From: Silvibacterium dinghuense
GTDB lineage: Bacteria > Acidobacteriota > Terriglobia > Terriglobales > Acidobacteriaceae
Reading direction: 5' to 3'
DNA length: 64,000 nucleotides
NCBI RefSeq assembly: GCF_004123295.1
Contig: NZ_SDMK01000001.1
Span: 1,426,001 to 1,490,000 of the forward strand
Positions 37,698 through 46,661 of this stretch are shown piece by piece. Every line of letters starts with the position of its first letter. Position 1 is the first letter of the stretch. The translations under genes were made by a program, and so were the position numbers. The notes beneath the pieces are model-generated. The model had not been told where the DNA came from. It made no database searches and saw only the letters and a program-made list of their open reading frames with translations.

Positions 37698-38765
37698 ATG
37701 GCCATGACGTACCAGACAAACAACCTCCGTATCCGGTCCAGCAAAGTCGTTATTCCTCCCGTCTTCCTCGAGGAGGAGATGCCCCTCACCGAAAGCGCCT
37801 CGCGCACCGTCTTCGAGGCGCGGCAGCAGATCGCGAACATTCTCAACGGGGCGGACGACCGGCCTGTGGTCGTCGTCGGGCCATGCTCGATCCACGATCC
37901 AGCCGCAGCCAAGGAATATGCCGGACTGCTCAAGGCGGCCATCACCGAGCTCTCCAGCGACCTGATGATTGTGATGCGCGTGTACTTCGAGAAGCCGCGC
38001 ACCACCCTCGGCTGGAAGGGGCTCATCAACGATCCCTACTTCGACGATTCCTTCCGCATCAGTGATGGACTGCGCATGGCCCGCCGCCTGCTCCTCGAGC
38101 TGGCCGAGATGGGTGTGCCCGCCGGCACCGAATACCTGGACATGATTTCGCCGCAGTACGTCTCCGACCTGGTAAGCTGGGGCGCCATCGGCGCACGCAC
38201 CACCGAGAGCCAGGTGCATCGCCAGCTGGCTTCCGGGCTGTCGTGCCCGGTCGGCTTCAAGAACGGCACCTCGGGCAACACACAGATCGCCATCGAGGCC
38301 ATCCTCTCGGCGAGCCATCCGCACACCTTCCTCGGCACCACGGAGACGGGGCAGTCGGCCATCCTGCTGACCTCGGGGAATCCAGACTGCCACATCATTC
38401 TGCGTGGGGGGCGCGGGGTCACGAATTACGATGCCGAGGCCGTAGCCTCGACCGTCGCGCAGATGGGGAAGACGGGCGTACCGGCACGCATCATGATCGA
38501 TTGCAGCCACGCCAACAGCGGCAAAGACCATCGCCGGCAAGGCGCGGTGTGCCGCGATGTAGCCGGCCAGATCGCCGGCGGCAACCGCCATGTGATGGGC
38601 ATCATGATCGAGAGCAATCTGGTGGCCGGCGCGCAGTCGCTGGTAAACGGCAAGGCTCCGGTCTACGGGCAGAGCATCACTGACGCCTGCATCGACTGGC
38701 CGGAGACGCTGGTGCTGCTGCGCGAACTGGCCGAGGCCACGCGGGCGCGGCGTGCACGCCCCTGA
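37698..38765 (+). CDS. aroG: 3-deoxy-7-phosphoheptulonate synthase, class I (AroG type)
   Basis: 355 residues from an ATG at 37698; the ATG at 37704 gives a start nearly identical in position to E. coli AroG. It joins PEP and erythrose-4-phosphate, the first step to aromatic amino acids. Motifs: VVGPCSIHDPAAAKEYA, RVYFEKPRTTLGWKGL, GARTTESQVHRQLASGLSCP and IDCSHANSGK. Length equals the E. coli enzymes. Aromatic feedback control is expected for this class but the subtype cannot be read. Confidence 0.95.
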   Translation: MAMTYQTNNLRIRSSKVVIPPVFLEEEMPLTESASRTVFEARQQIANILNGADDRPVVVVGPCSIHDPAAAKEYAGLLKAAITELSSDLMIVMRVYFEKPRTTLGWKGLINDPYFDDSFRISDGLRMARRLLLELAEMGVPAGTEYLDMISPQYVSDLVSWGAIGARTTESQVHRQLASGLSCPVGFKNGTSGNTQIAIEAILSASHPHTFLGTTETGQSAILLTSGNPDCHIILRGGRGVTNYDAEAVASTVAQMGKTGVPARIMIDCSHANSGKDHRRQGAVCRDVAGQIAGGNRHVMGIMIESNLVAGAQSLVNGKAPVYGQSITDACIDWPETLVLLRELAEATRARRARP

Positions 38766-40082
38766 TTACTCTGCCGCGCTGAGAGCCGCCGCAAAGGCCA
38801 GGAATACCAGAGCCGCAGGCGAGTAGCCTCCCGGATCGGGCTGGGTGAAGACGCCGGTCTCCGGATCGAGCTGCTGCCGGAACTCCGCGTGCCTCGCAAT
38901 AGCGTCGCACCAGGCGTGCATCAGCACGCGCTCGGCTTCGTCCTGCCCGTAATGCCGCATCCATCGCGGCGCACGCAATGCTGTGAGCGCCTGCGAAGCT
39001 CCGCCCCAGGAGTTGCGCGGGATGGGCCGCACGAAGGCAGGGTCATCCACGGCAATGCTGGTCAGCGGATACGGGGCCCAGAAGGCATGCGGGTTATGCA
39101 GCTGCCGCTTCCACACCGCTTCAAAGATGGTGCGGTCATGCCGCTGGCTCGTGTCGAGCACATGCTCGCCCAGCACCCGGCTGATCACATCCGAGCGCAC
39201 GCGCACAAAGCGATTGTCGCTGTCGAGATCGTAGAAGGCGGCATCCTCCTCGGAGTAAAGCTTGTCGAGGGTCAGCTTCCGGATCTGTTCGGCATCCTCG
39301 AGCCAGCGCGCCTCGTCTTCGCGGCGGCCCAGCGCACGCGCCATCTCTGCGAGTGCGCGCCGCGCACCAAAGACGGTTGCAGAGAGGTCCGGGCAGAGTC
39401 GCGGCAGCCCCGGCGCAGCAGGACACTTCCGCGCATCACCGTCGGCGCAGCGGTTCGGCATCCCTTTCCAGCGCGGACTGTTGTCGTGTCCCGTGTCGTA
39501 GGTGCAGAAGCCCTCCACCAGCCCCGTGCCGCGGGTGTTGCGATAGCGCCGCAGCCATGCATCCCAGTCCGAGCAGGCGCGGTAGGCGGTGTGCAGCAGC
39601 TTGTCGTCGGCGCGCAGCTGCGCCAGCTCCCATGCGGTCGCGGCAATCGGCACCACCATCTGAATCTGCGCAAAGCCGACGTCGCTCATCTTCACGCTGG
39701 CAGGCAGCTGACCATCCTCGCGCTGCAAGGCGAAGAAGGCCATGTGATTGTTCCGCGCCACATCCAGAGGATCGACATTTCCGGCGGGCAGCCAGCGCTT
39801 CAGCTGCGCATAGACCAATCCCTCGTGCGGGCCACACTCCTGCCAGATGCCACGATAGGTGCTGCCTTCGATCAGGCAGGGCTTTGCATATTTTGGCAGC
39901 GTAGAAGCGACATTCCCTGCAAGCGTCGCGATCGCCGCATCCCAGGTCACACGCCACGCAGCGTCTGCCTCGACGATCTTCGGCCGCGCAGCTGCAAATA
40001 CAGTCCGGCTACCGGTCAGGACTGTGGCTCCCACTGCCGCGGCGCTGCGAACAAACTCCCTGCGCGACCATGATGCCCGCAT
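38766..40082 (-). CDS. Tat-exported glycoside hydrolase (MGH1/GH63-like fold)
   Basis: 438 residues from ATG at 40082; a longer frame to 40160 has no better start. SRREFVRSAAAVGATVLTG is a twin-arginine signal. The rest is an alpha/alpha-barrel: YDTGHDNSPRWKGM, NPHAFWAPYPLTSIA, NSWGGASQALTALRAPR and GVFTQPDPGGYSP are typical of MGH1-like glycoside hydrolases of clan GH-G type. Its stop abuts the aroG stop (convergent). Substrate uncertain; trehalose- or mannosyl-type glycans are candidates. Confidence 0.72.
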   Translation of the reverse strand: MRASWSRREFVRSAAAVGATVLTGSRTVFAAARPKIVEADAAWRVTWDAAIATLAGNVASTLPKYAKPCLIEGSTYRGIWQECGPHEGLVYAQLKRWLPAGNVDPLDVARNNHMAFFALQREDGQLPASVKMSDVGFAQIQMVVPIAATAWELAQLRADDKLLHTAYRACSDWDAWLRRYRNTRGTGLVEGFCTYDTGHDNSPRWKGMPNRCADGDARKCPAAPGLPRLCPDLSATVFGARRALAEMARALGRREDEARWLEDAEQIRKLTLDKLYSEEDAAFYDLDSDNRFVRVRSDVISRVLGEHVLDTSQRHDRTIFEAVWKRQLHNPHAFWAPYPLTSIAVDDPAFVRPIPRNSWGGASQALTALRAPRWMRHYGQDEAERVLMHAWCDAIARHAEFRQQLDPETGVFTQPDPGGYSPAALVFLAFAAALSAAE

Positions 40083-40184
40083 CACGCGCACGCATCCCCG
40101 CGCTTCCGCCATGCCCGCGATATAGCCCATAAAACAGCGTGCATTTCCCTCCGGCGGCAACTTCTTCCGTTACTCTGATTCCTT

Positions 40185-40604
40185 ATGCAAAAATCCACCT
40201 GCAGCTCTCCCTTCACCACCGACCATCTCGGCATGTGGACTTCGTGGCTCTGCGTCGCGCACTGCCTGCTCACGCCTGTGCTGCTCTCGATGTCCGCAGT
40301 GCTCGCACACTTTCTTCCCTCCGAGGAGCATGTTCACCGCACGCTCGCCGTCTTCATCGCCTTTGTCGGCGCACTTGCGCTGGTGCGCGGATTCCGCCGC
40401 CATCGCCGCCGCCGCGTCATCGCGCTGATGGCCTCAGGTCTGGCCATTATCTTCTTCACTGCCTTTTACGGAGAACATCTGCCCAGTCATGCGGTCGAAG
40501 TCTCGGTCACTTTCTGCGGCAGCCTGCTGATGATCTCTGCCCACCGCATCAACCATACCTTCTGCAAGCGCTGTGACTGCGCTCCGGCCAAGACAAACGC
40601 CTGA
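40185..40604 (+). CDS. MerC-domain membrane protein
   Basis: 139 residues, four hydrophobic helices. The MerC pattern SWLCVAHCLLTPVLLSM places two cysteines in the first helix, as in the mercury/zinc transporters of the mer family. The C-terminus CKRCDCAPAK is another cysteine cluster. No merR, merA or merP is adjacent, so a role in mercury resistance is an assumption; a general metal-handling role is possible. Confidence 0.75.
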   Translation: MQKSTCSSPFTTDHLGMWTSWLCVAHCLLTPVLLSMSAVLAHFLPSEEHVHRTLAVFIAFVGALALVRGFRRHRRRRVIALMASGLAIIFFTAFYGEHLPSHAVEVSVTFCGSLLMISAHRINHTFCKRCDCAPAKTNA

Positions 40605-40808
40605 GAGCGGGCTGTTCCCCACACAAGCCTGCGGAGAGTTTGTATAGGCCACCCGACCAGCTCCTCCGCGCTGTGAGGGCTTCTGTAACAGAAGAATCAT
40701 CCTCTTTCCGAGCGCACTCCCATACTCTGTTTTGTATCCCCAGTTGCGTATTCTGTTCGCACACACCACGGCCCGGCCATGGTACGCCGCGAAGAAGAGA
40801 GAAGCTCC

Positions 40809-41648
40809 ATGCCCTGTAACCCTGAGGAACTGAAACACGTTCCACTCTTTGAATTATTCGACGAGGAAGAACTCGCCGTGCTGGCCAGCCAGGTCGAGCT
40901 CAAGCAGTTTTCCGCCCGGCAGCGCATCTTTAAAATCGGCGAGCCCTCGCGCTGCGCCTATGTGTTGCTCTCCGGCCACATCCGCGTCACTACCGTCGAT
41001 GAGGATCAGCAGGATGTGATTCTCGACGAGCCCGCGCACGGCGACGTCTTCGGCTTCGCCTCCATGATGGATCAGACCGCGCACCAATCGAGCGCCATGG
41101 CCATGGAGGAATCCGTCTGCCTCGAAATCGACCGCCATGACATTGCCACGCTGCTGCAGCGCAAACCGCTTGCCGGCCTCGACATGCTCACCATGCTCGG
41201 CCGCCAGTTTCACGCCACGCAGCGGCTCATCCAGCTCCGCGCGCACCGCAATGCCAACGAGATCATCGAAGAGGAGTCCACCTTCGGAGAACGGGTTGCA
41301 GACATGGTCGCCGGCTTCGGCGGCTCGTGGAAATTCATCATCAGCTTTACGACCGTACTCATCGTCTACACCGCTCTGAACATCTTCCTCAGCCACAGGG
41401 CCTGGGACCCCTACCCCTTCATCCTGCTCAATCTTTTCCTCTCCATGCTCGCGGCACTGCAGGCTCCGGTGATCATGATGAGCCAGAATCGCCAGGACGC
41501 GAAGGACCGGCTCCGCAGCGAGCTGGATTTCGAGGTCAACCGCCGCGCCGAATCGGAGATCCAGGCTCTCTCACGCAAGCTGTCCCTGCTCGCCGACCAG
41601 GTCAGCGATATCGAAGACGGTCTGCGCACAACAGCGCCCAAGGGGTAG
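40809..41648 (+). CDS. Cyclic-nucleotide-binding domain fused to a DUF1003 membrane protein
   Basis: 279 residues; ATG at 40809 follows a purine-rich AGAAGAGAGAAG, an upstream ATG at 40779 is possible. Residues 1-130 are a Crp-type cNMP-binding beta-roll (VPLFELFDEEELAVLASQV; LLSGHIRV; HGDVFGFASMMD). Then two membrane segments (FIISFTTVLIVYTALNIF, FILLNLFLSMLAALQAPVIM) with the DUF1003 signature MMSQNRQDAKDRLRSELDF, and a coiled-coil tail. No HTH is present, so it is not a classic transcription factor; a nucleotide-gated membrane function is plausible. Confidence 0.8.
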   Translation: MPCNPEELKHVPLFELFDEEELAVLASQVELKQFSARQRIFKIGEPSRCAYVLLSGHIRVTTVDEDQQDVILDEPAHGDVFGFASMMDQTAHQSSAMAMEESVCLEIDRHDIATLLQRKPLAGLDMLTMLGRQFHATQRLIQLRAHRNANEIIEEESTFGERVADMVAGFGGSWKFIISFTTVLIVYTALNIFLSHRAWDPYPFILLNLFLSMLAALQAPVIMMSQNRQDAKDRLRSELDFEVNRRAESEIQALSRKLSLLADQVSDIEDGLRTTAPKG

Positions 41649-41652
41649 CTCA

Positions 41653-41876
41653 GGGCTGCTGCGCGCAGGGCGATCCGCCTTCGCCTCCGCTTCCGTTGGT
41701 CGCGAATGTGGTTTTTGTTCTTTTGAAAGAGAGAAGAACCCGGGTGCCCCACGTCTCGCCGTTGAGACGTGGGATTTTTAATCTGAAGCCAGGATCGCGA
41801 CCGGCGGGAGCGGGGAGAAATCCTGATTCCGCACGAAGGCGCGAAGCGCGATCGCCTGGACAGCCAGTCCCACTTG
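41653..41876. repeat. Dispersed repeat R1, long copy with hairpin
   Basis: Starts 5 bp after the preceding stop with CAGGGCTGCTGCGCGC, then CGCCTTCGCCTCCGCTTCC and GTTGGTCGCGA. The centre has a GTGCCCCACGTCTC hairpin and the far end is GCCTGGACAGCCAGTCCC at 41858-41876, the inverted form of the R1 tip. Confidence 0.75.
41748..41778 (+). terminator. Terminator-like hairpin inside R1
   Basis: CCCACGTCTC-GCCGTT-GAGACGTGGG followed by ATTTTTAAT. It can stop transcription from the cNMP/DUF1003 gene. The repeat thus appears to supply the terminator. Confidence 0.7.
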
Positions 41877-41952
41877 GCAACCGACCCCTCGCGGAGTAAG
41901 GATAGTTCCGTTCGTTCCGCCTTCCCAAGGCAAGGAAAGGAAACGCGCCACA

Positions 41953-43488
41953 ATGGCTACCTCTACTCCCGTCCAGATCGATCCCCTGCACTACGGATAT
42001 CCTGTCACCTTCCAGAAGCGATACGGCAACTACATCGGCGGCGAATGGGTTCCGCCGGTCAGCGGCCAGTATTTTGAGAACATCACCCCGGTCACCGGCA
42101 AGGTGCTCTGCGAGATTCCCCGCTCCGGCGAGGCCGACGTCGAAAAGGCCCTCGACGCCGCGTACAAAGCTAAGAAAGGCTGGGCCAAGACCTCCGTCAC
42201 CGAACGCTCGAACATCCTCATCAAGATTGCCGAACGCATCGAAGAGAACCTCGAGCTGCTGGCCGCGGCCGAGACCTGGGACAATGGCAAACCGATCCGC
42301 GAGACCACGGCAGCCGACGTTCCGCTCAGCGCCGACCACTTCCGCTACTTCGCCGGGGCTATCCGCGCGCAACAGGGCGGTATCTCGGAGATCGATCACG
42401 AGACCGTCGCCTATCACTACCACGAGCCGCTGGGTGTCGTCGGCCAGATCATCCCCTGGAACTTCCCGCTGCTGATGGCCGCATGGAAACTGGCTCCGGC
42501 ACTGGCCGCGGGCAACTGCGTGGTGCTCAAGCCCGCGGAACAGACACCCGTCTCCATCCTGCTGCTGCTCGAAATCGTCGGCGATCTGCTGCCTGCGGGC
42601 GTGCTGAATGTCATTAACGGCTTCGGCCGCGAGGTCGGCAAGGAGCTGGCCACCAACCCGCGCATCAACAAGGTCGCATTCACCGGCTCGACCGCGACGG
42701 GCCGCCTTATCATGCAATACGCCTCCGAGAACATCATTCCCATGACGCTCGAACTCGGCGGCAAATCGCCCAACATCTTCTTCGAGGATGTGCTTCGCGA
42801 CGACGATGATTACCTCGACAAGGCCATTGAGGGCATGGTGCTCTTCGCCTTCAACCAGGGCGAGGTCTGCACCTGTCCTTCGCGCGCCCTGATTCAGGAA
42901 TCCATCTACGACCGCTTCATGGAAAAGGCGCTCAAGCGGGTCAAGGCCATCAAGCAGGCCAATCCGCTCGACAAGGACACGATGATCGGTGCCCAGGCCT
43001 CGAAACAGCAGTTTGAAAAGATCATGTCCTATCTCGATCTTGGCCGGAAGGAAGGTGCGGAGCTGCTCATCGGCGGCGAAGCGGCGAAGCTTGAAGGCGA
43101 CCTGGCCGGCGGCTTCTACATCCAGCCGACGATCTTCAAAGGCCACAACAAGATGCGCATCTTCCAGGAGGAGATCTTCGGCCCCGTTCTCTCGGTCACC
43201 ACGTTCAAGAACGATGACGAAGCCCTGGAAATCGCCAACGACACGCTCTACGGCCTCGGCGCCGGCGTCTGGACACGCGACCTGAACCGCGCCCACCGCT
43301 TCGGCCGCGATATCGAAGCGGGCCGCGTCTGGACCAACTGCTATCACCTCTATCCCGCCCATGCAGCCTTCGGCGGCTACAAGCAGAGCGGCATCGGCCG
43401 CGAAAACCACCTGATGATGCTGGAGCACTATCAGCAGACCAAGAACCAGCTCATCAGCTACAGCACCAAGAAGCTGGGATTCTTCTAA
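41953..43488 (+). CDS. NAD-dependent aldehyde dehydrogenase
   Basis: 511 residues. It oxidises an aldehyde to the acid. Motifs in order: [20 protein letters not shown] (cofactor), [11 protein letters not shown] (Rossmann), [11 protein letters not shown] with the general-base Glu, and [12 protein letters not shown] with the catalytic Cys. It is of the acetaldehyde-type AldA/ExaC class often paired with DUF779. The stop and the next start share one base (TAATG), implying translational coupling. An R1 copy lies just upstream. Confidence 0.93.
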   Translation: MATSTPVQIDPLHYGYPVTFQKRYGNYIGGEWVPPVSGQYFENITPVTGKVLCEIPRSGEADVEKALDAAYKAKKGWAKTSVTERSNILIKIAERIEENLELLAAAETWDNGKPIRETTAADVPLSADHFRYFAGAIRAQQGGISEIDHETVAYHYHEPLGVVGQIIPWNFPLLMAAWKLAPALAAGNCVVLKPAEQTPVSILLLLEIVGDLLPAGVLNVINGFGREVGKELATNPRINKVAFTGSTATGRLIMQYASENIIPMTLELGGKSPNIFFEDVLRDDDDYLDKAIEGMVLFAFNQGEVCTCPSRALIQESIYDRFMEKALKRVKAIKQANPLDKDTMIGAQASKQQFEKIMSYLDLGRKEGAELLIGGEAAKLEGDLAGGFYIQPTIFKGHNKMRIFQEEIFGPVLSVTTFKNDDEALEIANDTLYGLGAGVWTRDLNRAHRFGRDIEAGRVWTNCYHLYPAHAAFGGYKQSGIGRENHLMMLEHYQQTKNQLISYSTKKLGFF

Positions 43489-43865
43489 TGCCTGAAGTTC
43501 CCGATCAGGTCACTGCCACGCCCGCGGCCTTGAAGCTCATCGATGAGCTCAAGGCCGAGCACGGGCCGATCATGTTCTACCAGTCCGGGGGATGCTGCGA
43601 GGGCTCCGCGCCCATGTGCTTCCCCGAGGGCGAGTTCCGCATCGGCAGCCGCGACGTGAAACTCGGCGAGATCGGCGGCGCGCCGTTCTATATCTCGAAA
43701 CCGCAGTTCGAGTACTGGAAGCACACCCAACTCGTCATCGACGTCACGCCCGGTTTCGGCGCGGCGTTCTCGCTCGAGGGGCCCGGCGGCCTGCAGTTCC
43801 TTACCCGCTCCCATGTCTTTACCGACGACGAGATTCACACCCTGCGCGACGCCGGCCGTATCTGA
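43488..43865 (+). CDS. DUF779-domain protein
   Basis: 125 residues. SGGCCEGSAPMCFPEGEFRIG is the conserved Cys-rich DUF779 signature; three cysteines may bind metal. The family is regularly adjacent to aldehyde dehydrogenases, as here. The biochemical function is not known; a chaperone or redox accessory to the dehydrogenase is a guess. Confidence 0.85.
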   Translation: MPEVPDQVTATPAALKLIDELKAEHGPIMFYQSGGCCEGSAPMCFPEGEFRIGSRDVKLGEIGGAPFYISKPQFEYWKHTQLVIDVTPGFGAAFSLEGPGGLQFLTRSHVFTDDEIHTLRDAGRI

Positions 43866-43960
43866 CAATGCCGTTTGAGCTGTCCCCGTCCGTAACACCG
43901 GAAAGCGCCGCTGCAATCAAATAGGCTTGGCACCTGCGCTATGCGGCGTATGATGCCAGC

Positions 43961-45604
43961 ATGCGTGTTGGCGCTGACGAACTCCGCCGGGGCCTGCAGT
44001 GTGATGAATTCGAGCCATTCTTCCAGCCCATCGTCACGCTTTGTACGGGCGAGCTGGCAGGGTTCGAGATCCTCGCCCGCTGGCGTCACCCCGAACACGG
44101 CATCCTGCTTCCCGACCACTTCATTGCTCTCGCAGAGCAGGATGGCACGATCGGTTCGCTTACCGGGATCCTGCTCGCCAGGGCCTTTGCCATCGCCGGC
44201 AGCCTGCCTCCACACCTGCGGCTCTCCGTGAACATCTCCCCTCATCAGCTGCACGACTTCCTTCTCCCGCCGCAGATAGAGAGCCTTGCCGGGTCGTTCC
44301 GCTTCCCTCTCTCACGCCTGGTCATTGAGATCACAGAGAGCGCTTTCTTCGACAATCTCGAACACGCCCGCGCCGTCACGCTGGAACTGAAGAAACTCGG
44401 ATGCCGGATTGCCCTCGATGACTTCGGCACCGGCTATTCCAGCCTGCTGCATCTCCAGGCACTCCCCTTCGACGAGCTCAAGATCGACCGCAGCTTCGTC
44501 CACTCCATGACGAAGCACCGCGAAAGCCGCAAGATCGTATCCGCCGTGATCGGTCTCGGCCAGAGCCTGGGGCTGGCCACCATTGCGGAAGGCGTCAGCA
44601 CCCCCGAAGAGGCCGGACTGCTGCTCGGCCTCGGCTGCGAGGCAGGACAGGGATGGCTCTTCGGCAAGCCGGTGCCCGCCGACCAGCTTCCGGCGCTGGT
44701 GCAGACACCGCCGCAGCCTATCCCACGCCAGAGCAGGAATCTTTCACAGGAAATCTTCTCGAGCACTCTTCCCAGCCATCGTCTCGCACAGCTGCAGGCG
44801 CTCTATGAAGGGGCTCCGGTAGGCCTTGCCTTTCTCGACCGGAATTTCCGCTATATCGCCCTCAATCAGCAGCTGGCCAGCTTTCATGACAATCCCCTCG
44901 AAAGCTACATCGGCCGTACCGTTGCTGAGATGGTGCCCGATATCTATCCCCTCATCCACCCGTATTTATGCCGCTGCCTCACCGGAGAGGCCATTTCCGG
45001 GATCGAGATCATCTGCCCAGCCCGCGAGACTCGCCCTGAGACCGCCTTCTTCGTCTCTTATGTGCCTGTTTATGATGAGGCCCACGAGGTCATCGGCATT
45101 TCTGTCTCGGTGGTCGACATTACCGAACGGCGGCGCATGGAAGCAGCACTGCGCGAGAGCGAAGACCACTACCGTCACATGGTCGAGCTCAATCCTCAGA
45201 TTCCCTGGGTCCTGGATCCGCAGGGCATGGCCGTCTCCATTGGCCCGCGCTGGAGCGAGCTGACCGGCTCTACCGAAGAGGAGAGCCTTGGCCGGGGATT
45301 CATGCAGTATGTGCATCCCGAGGATCAGCAGCTGCTCGAAAACACGATCGCGCGCTGCTTTCCAATCGGCGAACCGGTGGATGTTCAGTTCCGCGCCCGC
45401 ACCCGCTCCGGAGGTTGGCGCTGGCTACGCTCCCGCGGCTCGCCGCGGCGCGACAAGCAAGGCAACATCGTCTGCTGGTACGGCAGCACCGACGACATCG
45501 ACGACCTGAAACGGACCGAGGATGCGCTCCGCCGCAGCGAAGCCCATCTTCAGGCGGTGATGGAATCCCTGTCTCTCAAGCTGCAAAAGCTGGCCGCCTC
45601 TTAG
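43961..45604 (+). CDS. EAL-domain phosphodiesterase with two C-terminal PAS domains
   Basis: 547 residues. EAL domain 10-250: GFEILARW replaces EAL by EIL but keeps the metal-binding Glu; VNISPHQ, IEITESAFF, LDDFGTGYSS, KIDRSFVH and IAEGVSTPEEA are intact, predicting active c-di-GMP hydrolysis. PAS 1 (about 275-395) contains GAPVGLAFLDRNFRYIALN; PAS 2 (about 405-530) ends in WRWLRSRGSPRRDKQGN, a PAS_3-like fold. The order EAL-PAS-PAS is the reverse of most such proteins and there is no GGDEF domain. Cytoplasmic. Confidence 0.88.
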   Translation: MRVGADELRRGLQCDEFEPFFQPIVTLCTGELAGFEILARWRHPEHGILLPDHFIALAEQDGTIGSLTGILLARAFAIAGSLPPHLRLSVNISPHQLHDFLLPPQIESLAGSFRFPLSRLVIEITESAFFDNLEHARAVTLELKKLGCRIALDDFGTGYSSLLHLQALPFDELKIDRSFVHSMTKHRESRKIVSAVIGLGQSLGLATIAEGVSTPEEAGLLLGLGCEAGQGWLFGKPVPADQLPALVQTPPQPIPRQSRNLSQEIFSSTLPSHRLAQLQALYEGAPVGLAFLDRNFRYIALNQQLASFHDNPLESYIGRTVAEMVPDIYPLIHPYLCRCLTGEAISGIEIICPARETRPETAFFVSYVPVYDEAHEVIGISVSVVDITERRRMEAALRESEDHYRHMVELNPQIPWVLDPQGMAVSIGPRWSELTGSTEEESLGRGFMQYVHPEDQQLLENTIARCFPIGEPVDVQFRARTRSGGWRWLRSRGSPRRDKQGNIVCWYGSTDDIDDLKRTEDALRRSEAHLQAVMESLSLKLQKLAAS

Positions 45605-45668
45605 ACCGCATCTCGCCCGCTCGAGCATCGCGAGACGATCGGCATCCCAGATGCTGCCAGGCCGGAGA

Positions 45669-46190
45669 TTACCTGGCGCTCTGCTTCCCCTTCTCCGCTG
45701 CTCCTACCAGGCCTTCCAGCCAGTCTTGATGCGCATTCAGCATGGGGTTCGGCTTCGCATTCCTCAAACCCACAGCAGGCTTGCCGATCTGCGATTCCTG
45801 CGTCAGCACGCGCACGCGTCCGCCGGGCAGGTCTTCGATGAGCCACGCATGCAGCACATTGAGCGCTACCTCTTCGCTGCCGTCTACCCAGGCTCTCCAT
45901 GCCACGCGCGCCGGACTGCCTGCCACCGGGGGCTCATATTCTGTAACCTCGGCTTCTACATCGAGCCCGAAGGTGGTGAAGCGAAAGCGCGCACCGGCAC
46001 TCAGCTCCGGTCCCTTGCCGCCGTCGAAGCCGATCTTCGAGGCGTTGCTGTAGTAGTGCGGCCATTCGCGCGTATCGTTCAAATATGGCCAGACTTCGGC
46101 CGCCGTCAGCCCCTGCACGATCACTTCATTCGATACGTAGTTGTCGGTCGTTCCCGGCAGATATTGTTCAGGCCAGTGAATCGCGTGCAT
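45669..46190 (-). CDS. SRPBCC-fold protein
   Basis: 173 residues from ATG at 46190. VSNEVIVQGLTAAEVWPYL and RFRFTTFGLDVEAEVTEYEP are typical START/Bet v1-like (SRPBCC) strands; HAWLIEDLPGGRVRVLTQES is the C-terminal part. Such proteins bind lipid-like or aromatic ligands, or serve in stress responses. No catalytic residue can be identified. Immediately upstream is the decayed oxidoreductase gene on the same strand. Confidence 0.7.
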   Translation of the reverse strand: MHAIHWPEQYLPGTTDNYVSNEVIVQGLTAAEVWPYLNDTREWPHYYSNASKIGFDGGKGPELSAGARFRFTTFGLDVEAEVTEYEPPVAGSPARVAWRAWVDGSEEVALNVLHAWLIEDLPGGRVRVLTQESQIGKPAVGLRNAKPNPMLNAHQDWLEGLVGAAEKGKQSAR

Positions 46191-46261
46191 GTTTTTGCTC
46201 CTCGCACTTTCTCTATTTGTATTTGCCACATATTGAGTTCCATGATTTGTCGCAAACGCAG

Positions 46262-46459
46262 TTACAATTTTGCGACCAGCTTGCCTTGCTGCCTGCCCGC
46301 CTGCAGTCCCGATTGCCAGCCGAGTGCCGTCGAAGGCAGCACCTTCCAGTCCACCGGGTTCAGGGCCACGGCGCGATTCTCTACGATCACATCCTCGAGG
46401 CCTGGCTCTGCAATATGTAACTGCAACAGTTTTAAATCTTCCGGATCATGCTCAGGATG
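46262..46459 (-). pseudogene. Remnant of a zinc-type alcohol dehydrogenase / quinone oxidoreductase with internal deletion
   Basis: Read on the minus strand from the in-frame stop that bounds it at 46460, the only open frame gives LQLHIAEPGLEDVIVENRAV, then ALNPVDWKVLPSTALGWQSG, the N-terminal GroES-like part of these enzymes. It then jumps directly to LQAGRQQGKLVAKL and a stop, the usual C-terminus. The whole Rossmann centre is missing and no start codon is in place. The remnant is 65 codons where about 330 are expected. Identification rests on these two short blocks. Confidence 0.6.
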
Positions 46460-46517
46460 CTATGTCCATCCCCGTGCCGAAATGCTTATTGCTTCCACTC
46501 CTTACCCAACCGCCCGA

Positions 46518-46661
46518 CTTCGGGTGCCCATGTCTCGCGCCGGAGACATGGGCAGAACATACACTCACCGCAGCCCGGATCGCGACCCAAGGGAGCGGAA
46601 GCCGAAGGCAAACCGCCCTGCGCGAAGCAGCCGAAGGCGAAAAGCCTGGACAGCCAGTTCT
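46518..46661 (-). repeat. Dispersed repeat R1, copy ending at an OYE stop codon
   Basis: Contains TCTCGCGCCGGAGACATGGGC, a hairpin variant, then GCCGAAGGCAAACCGCCC and GCCTGGACAGCCAGTTCTAG. The R1 tip overlaps the stop codon of the OYE gene. Confidence 0.7.

Noticed and set aside
41650-43428. 592-codon minus-strand frame opposite aldehyde dehydrogenase
   Set aside because: The opposite strand carries all dehydrogenase motifs; the minus frame reads through an R1 repeat.
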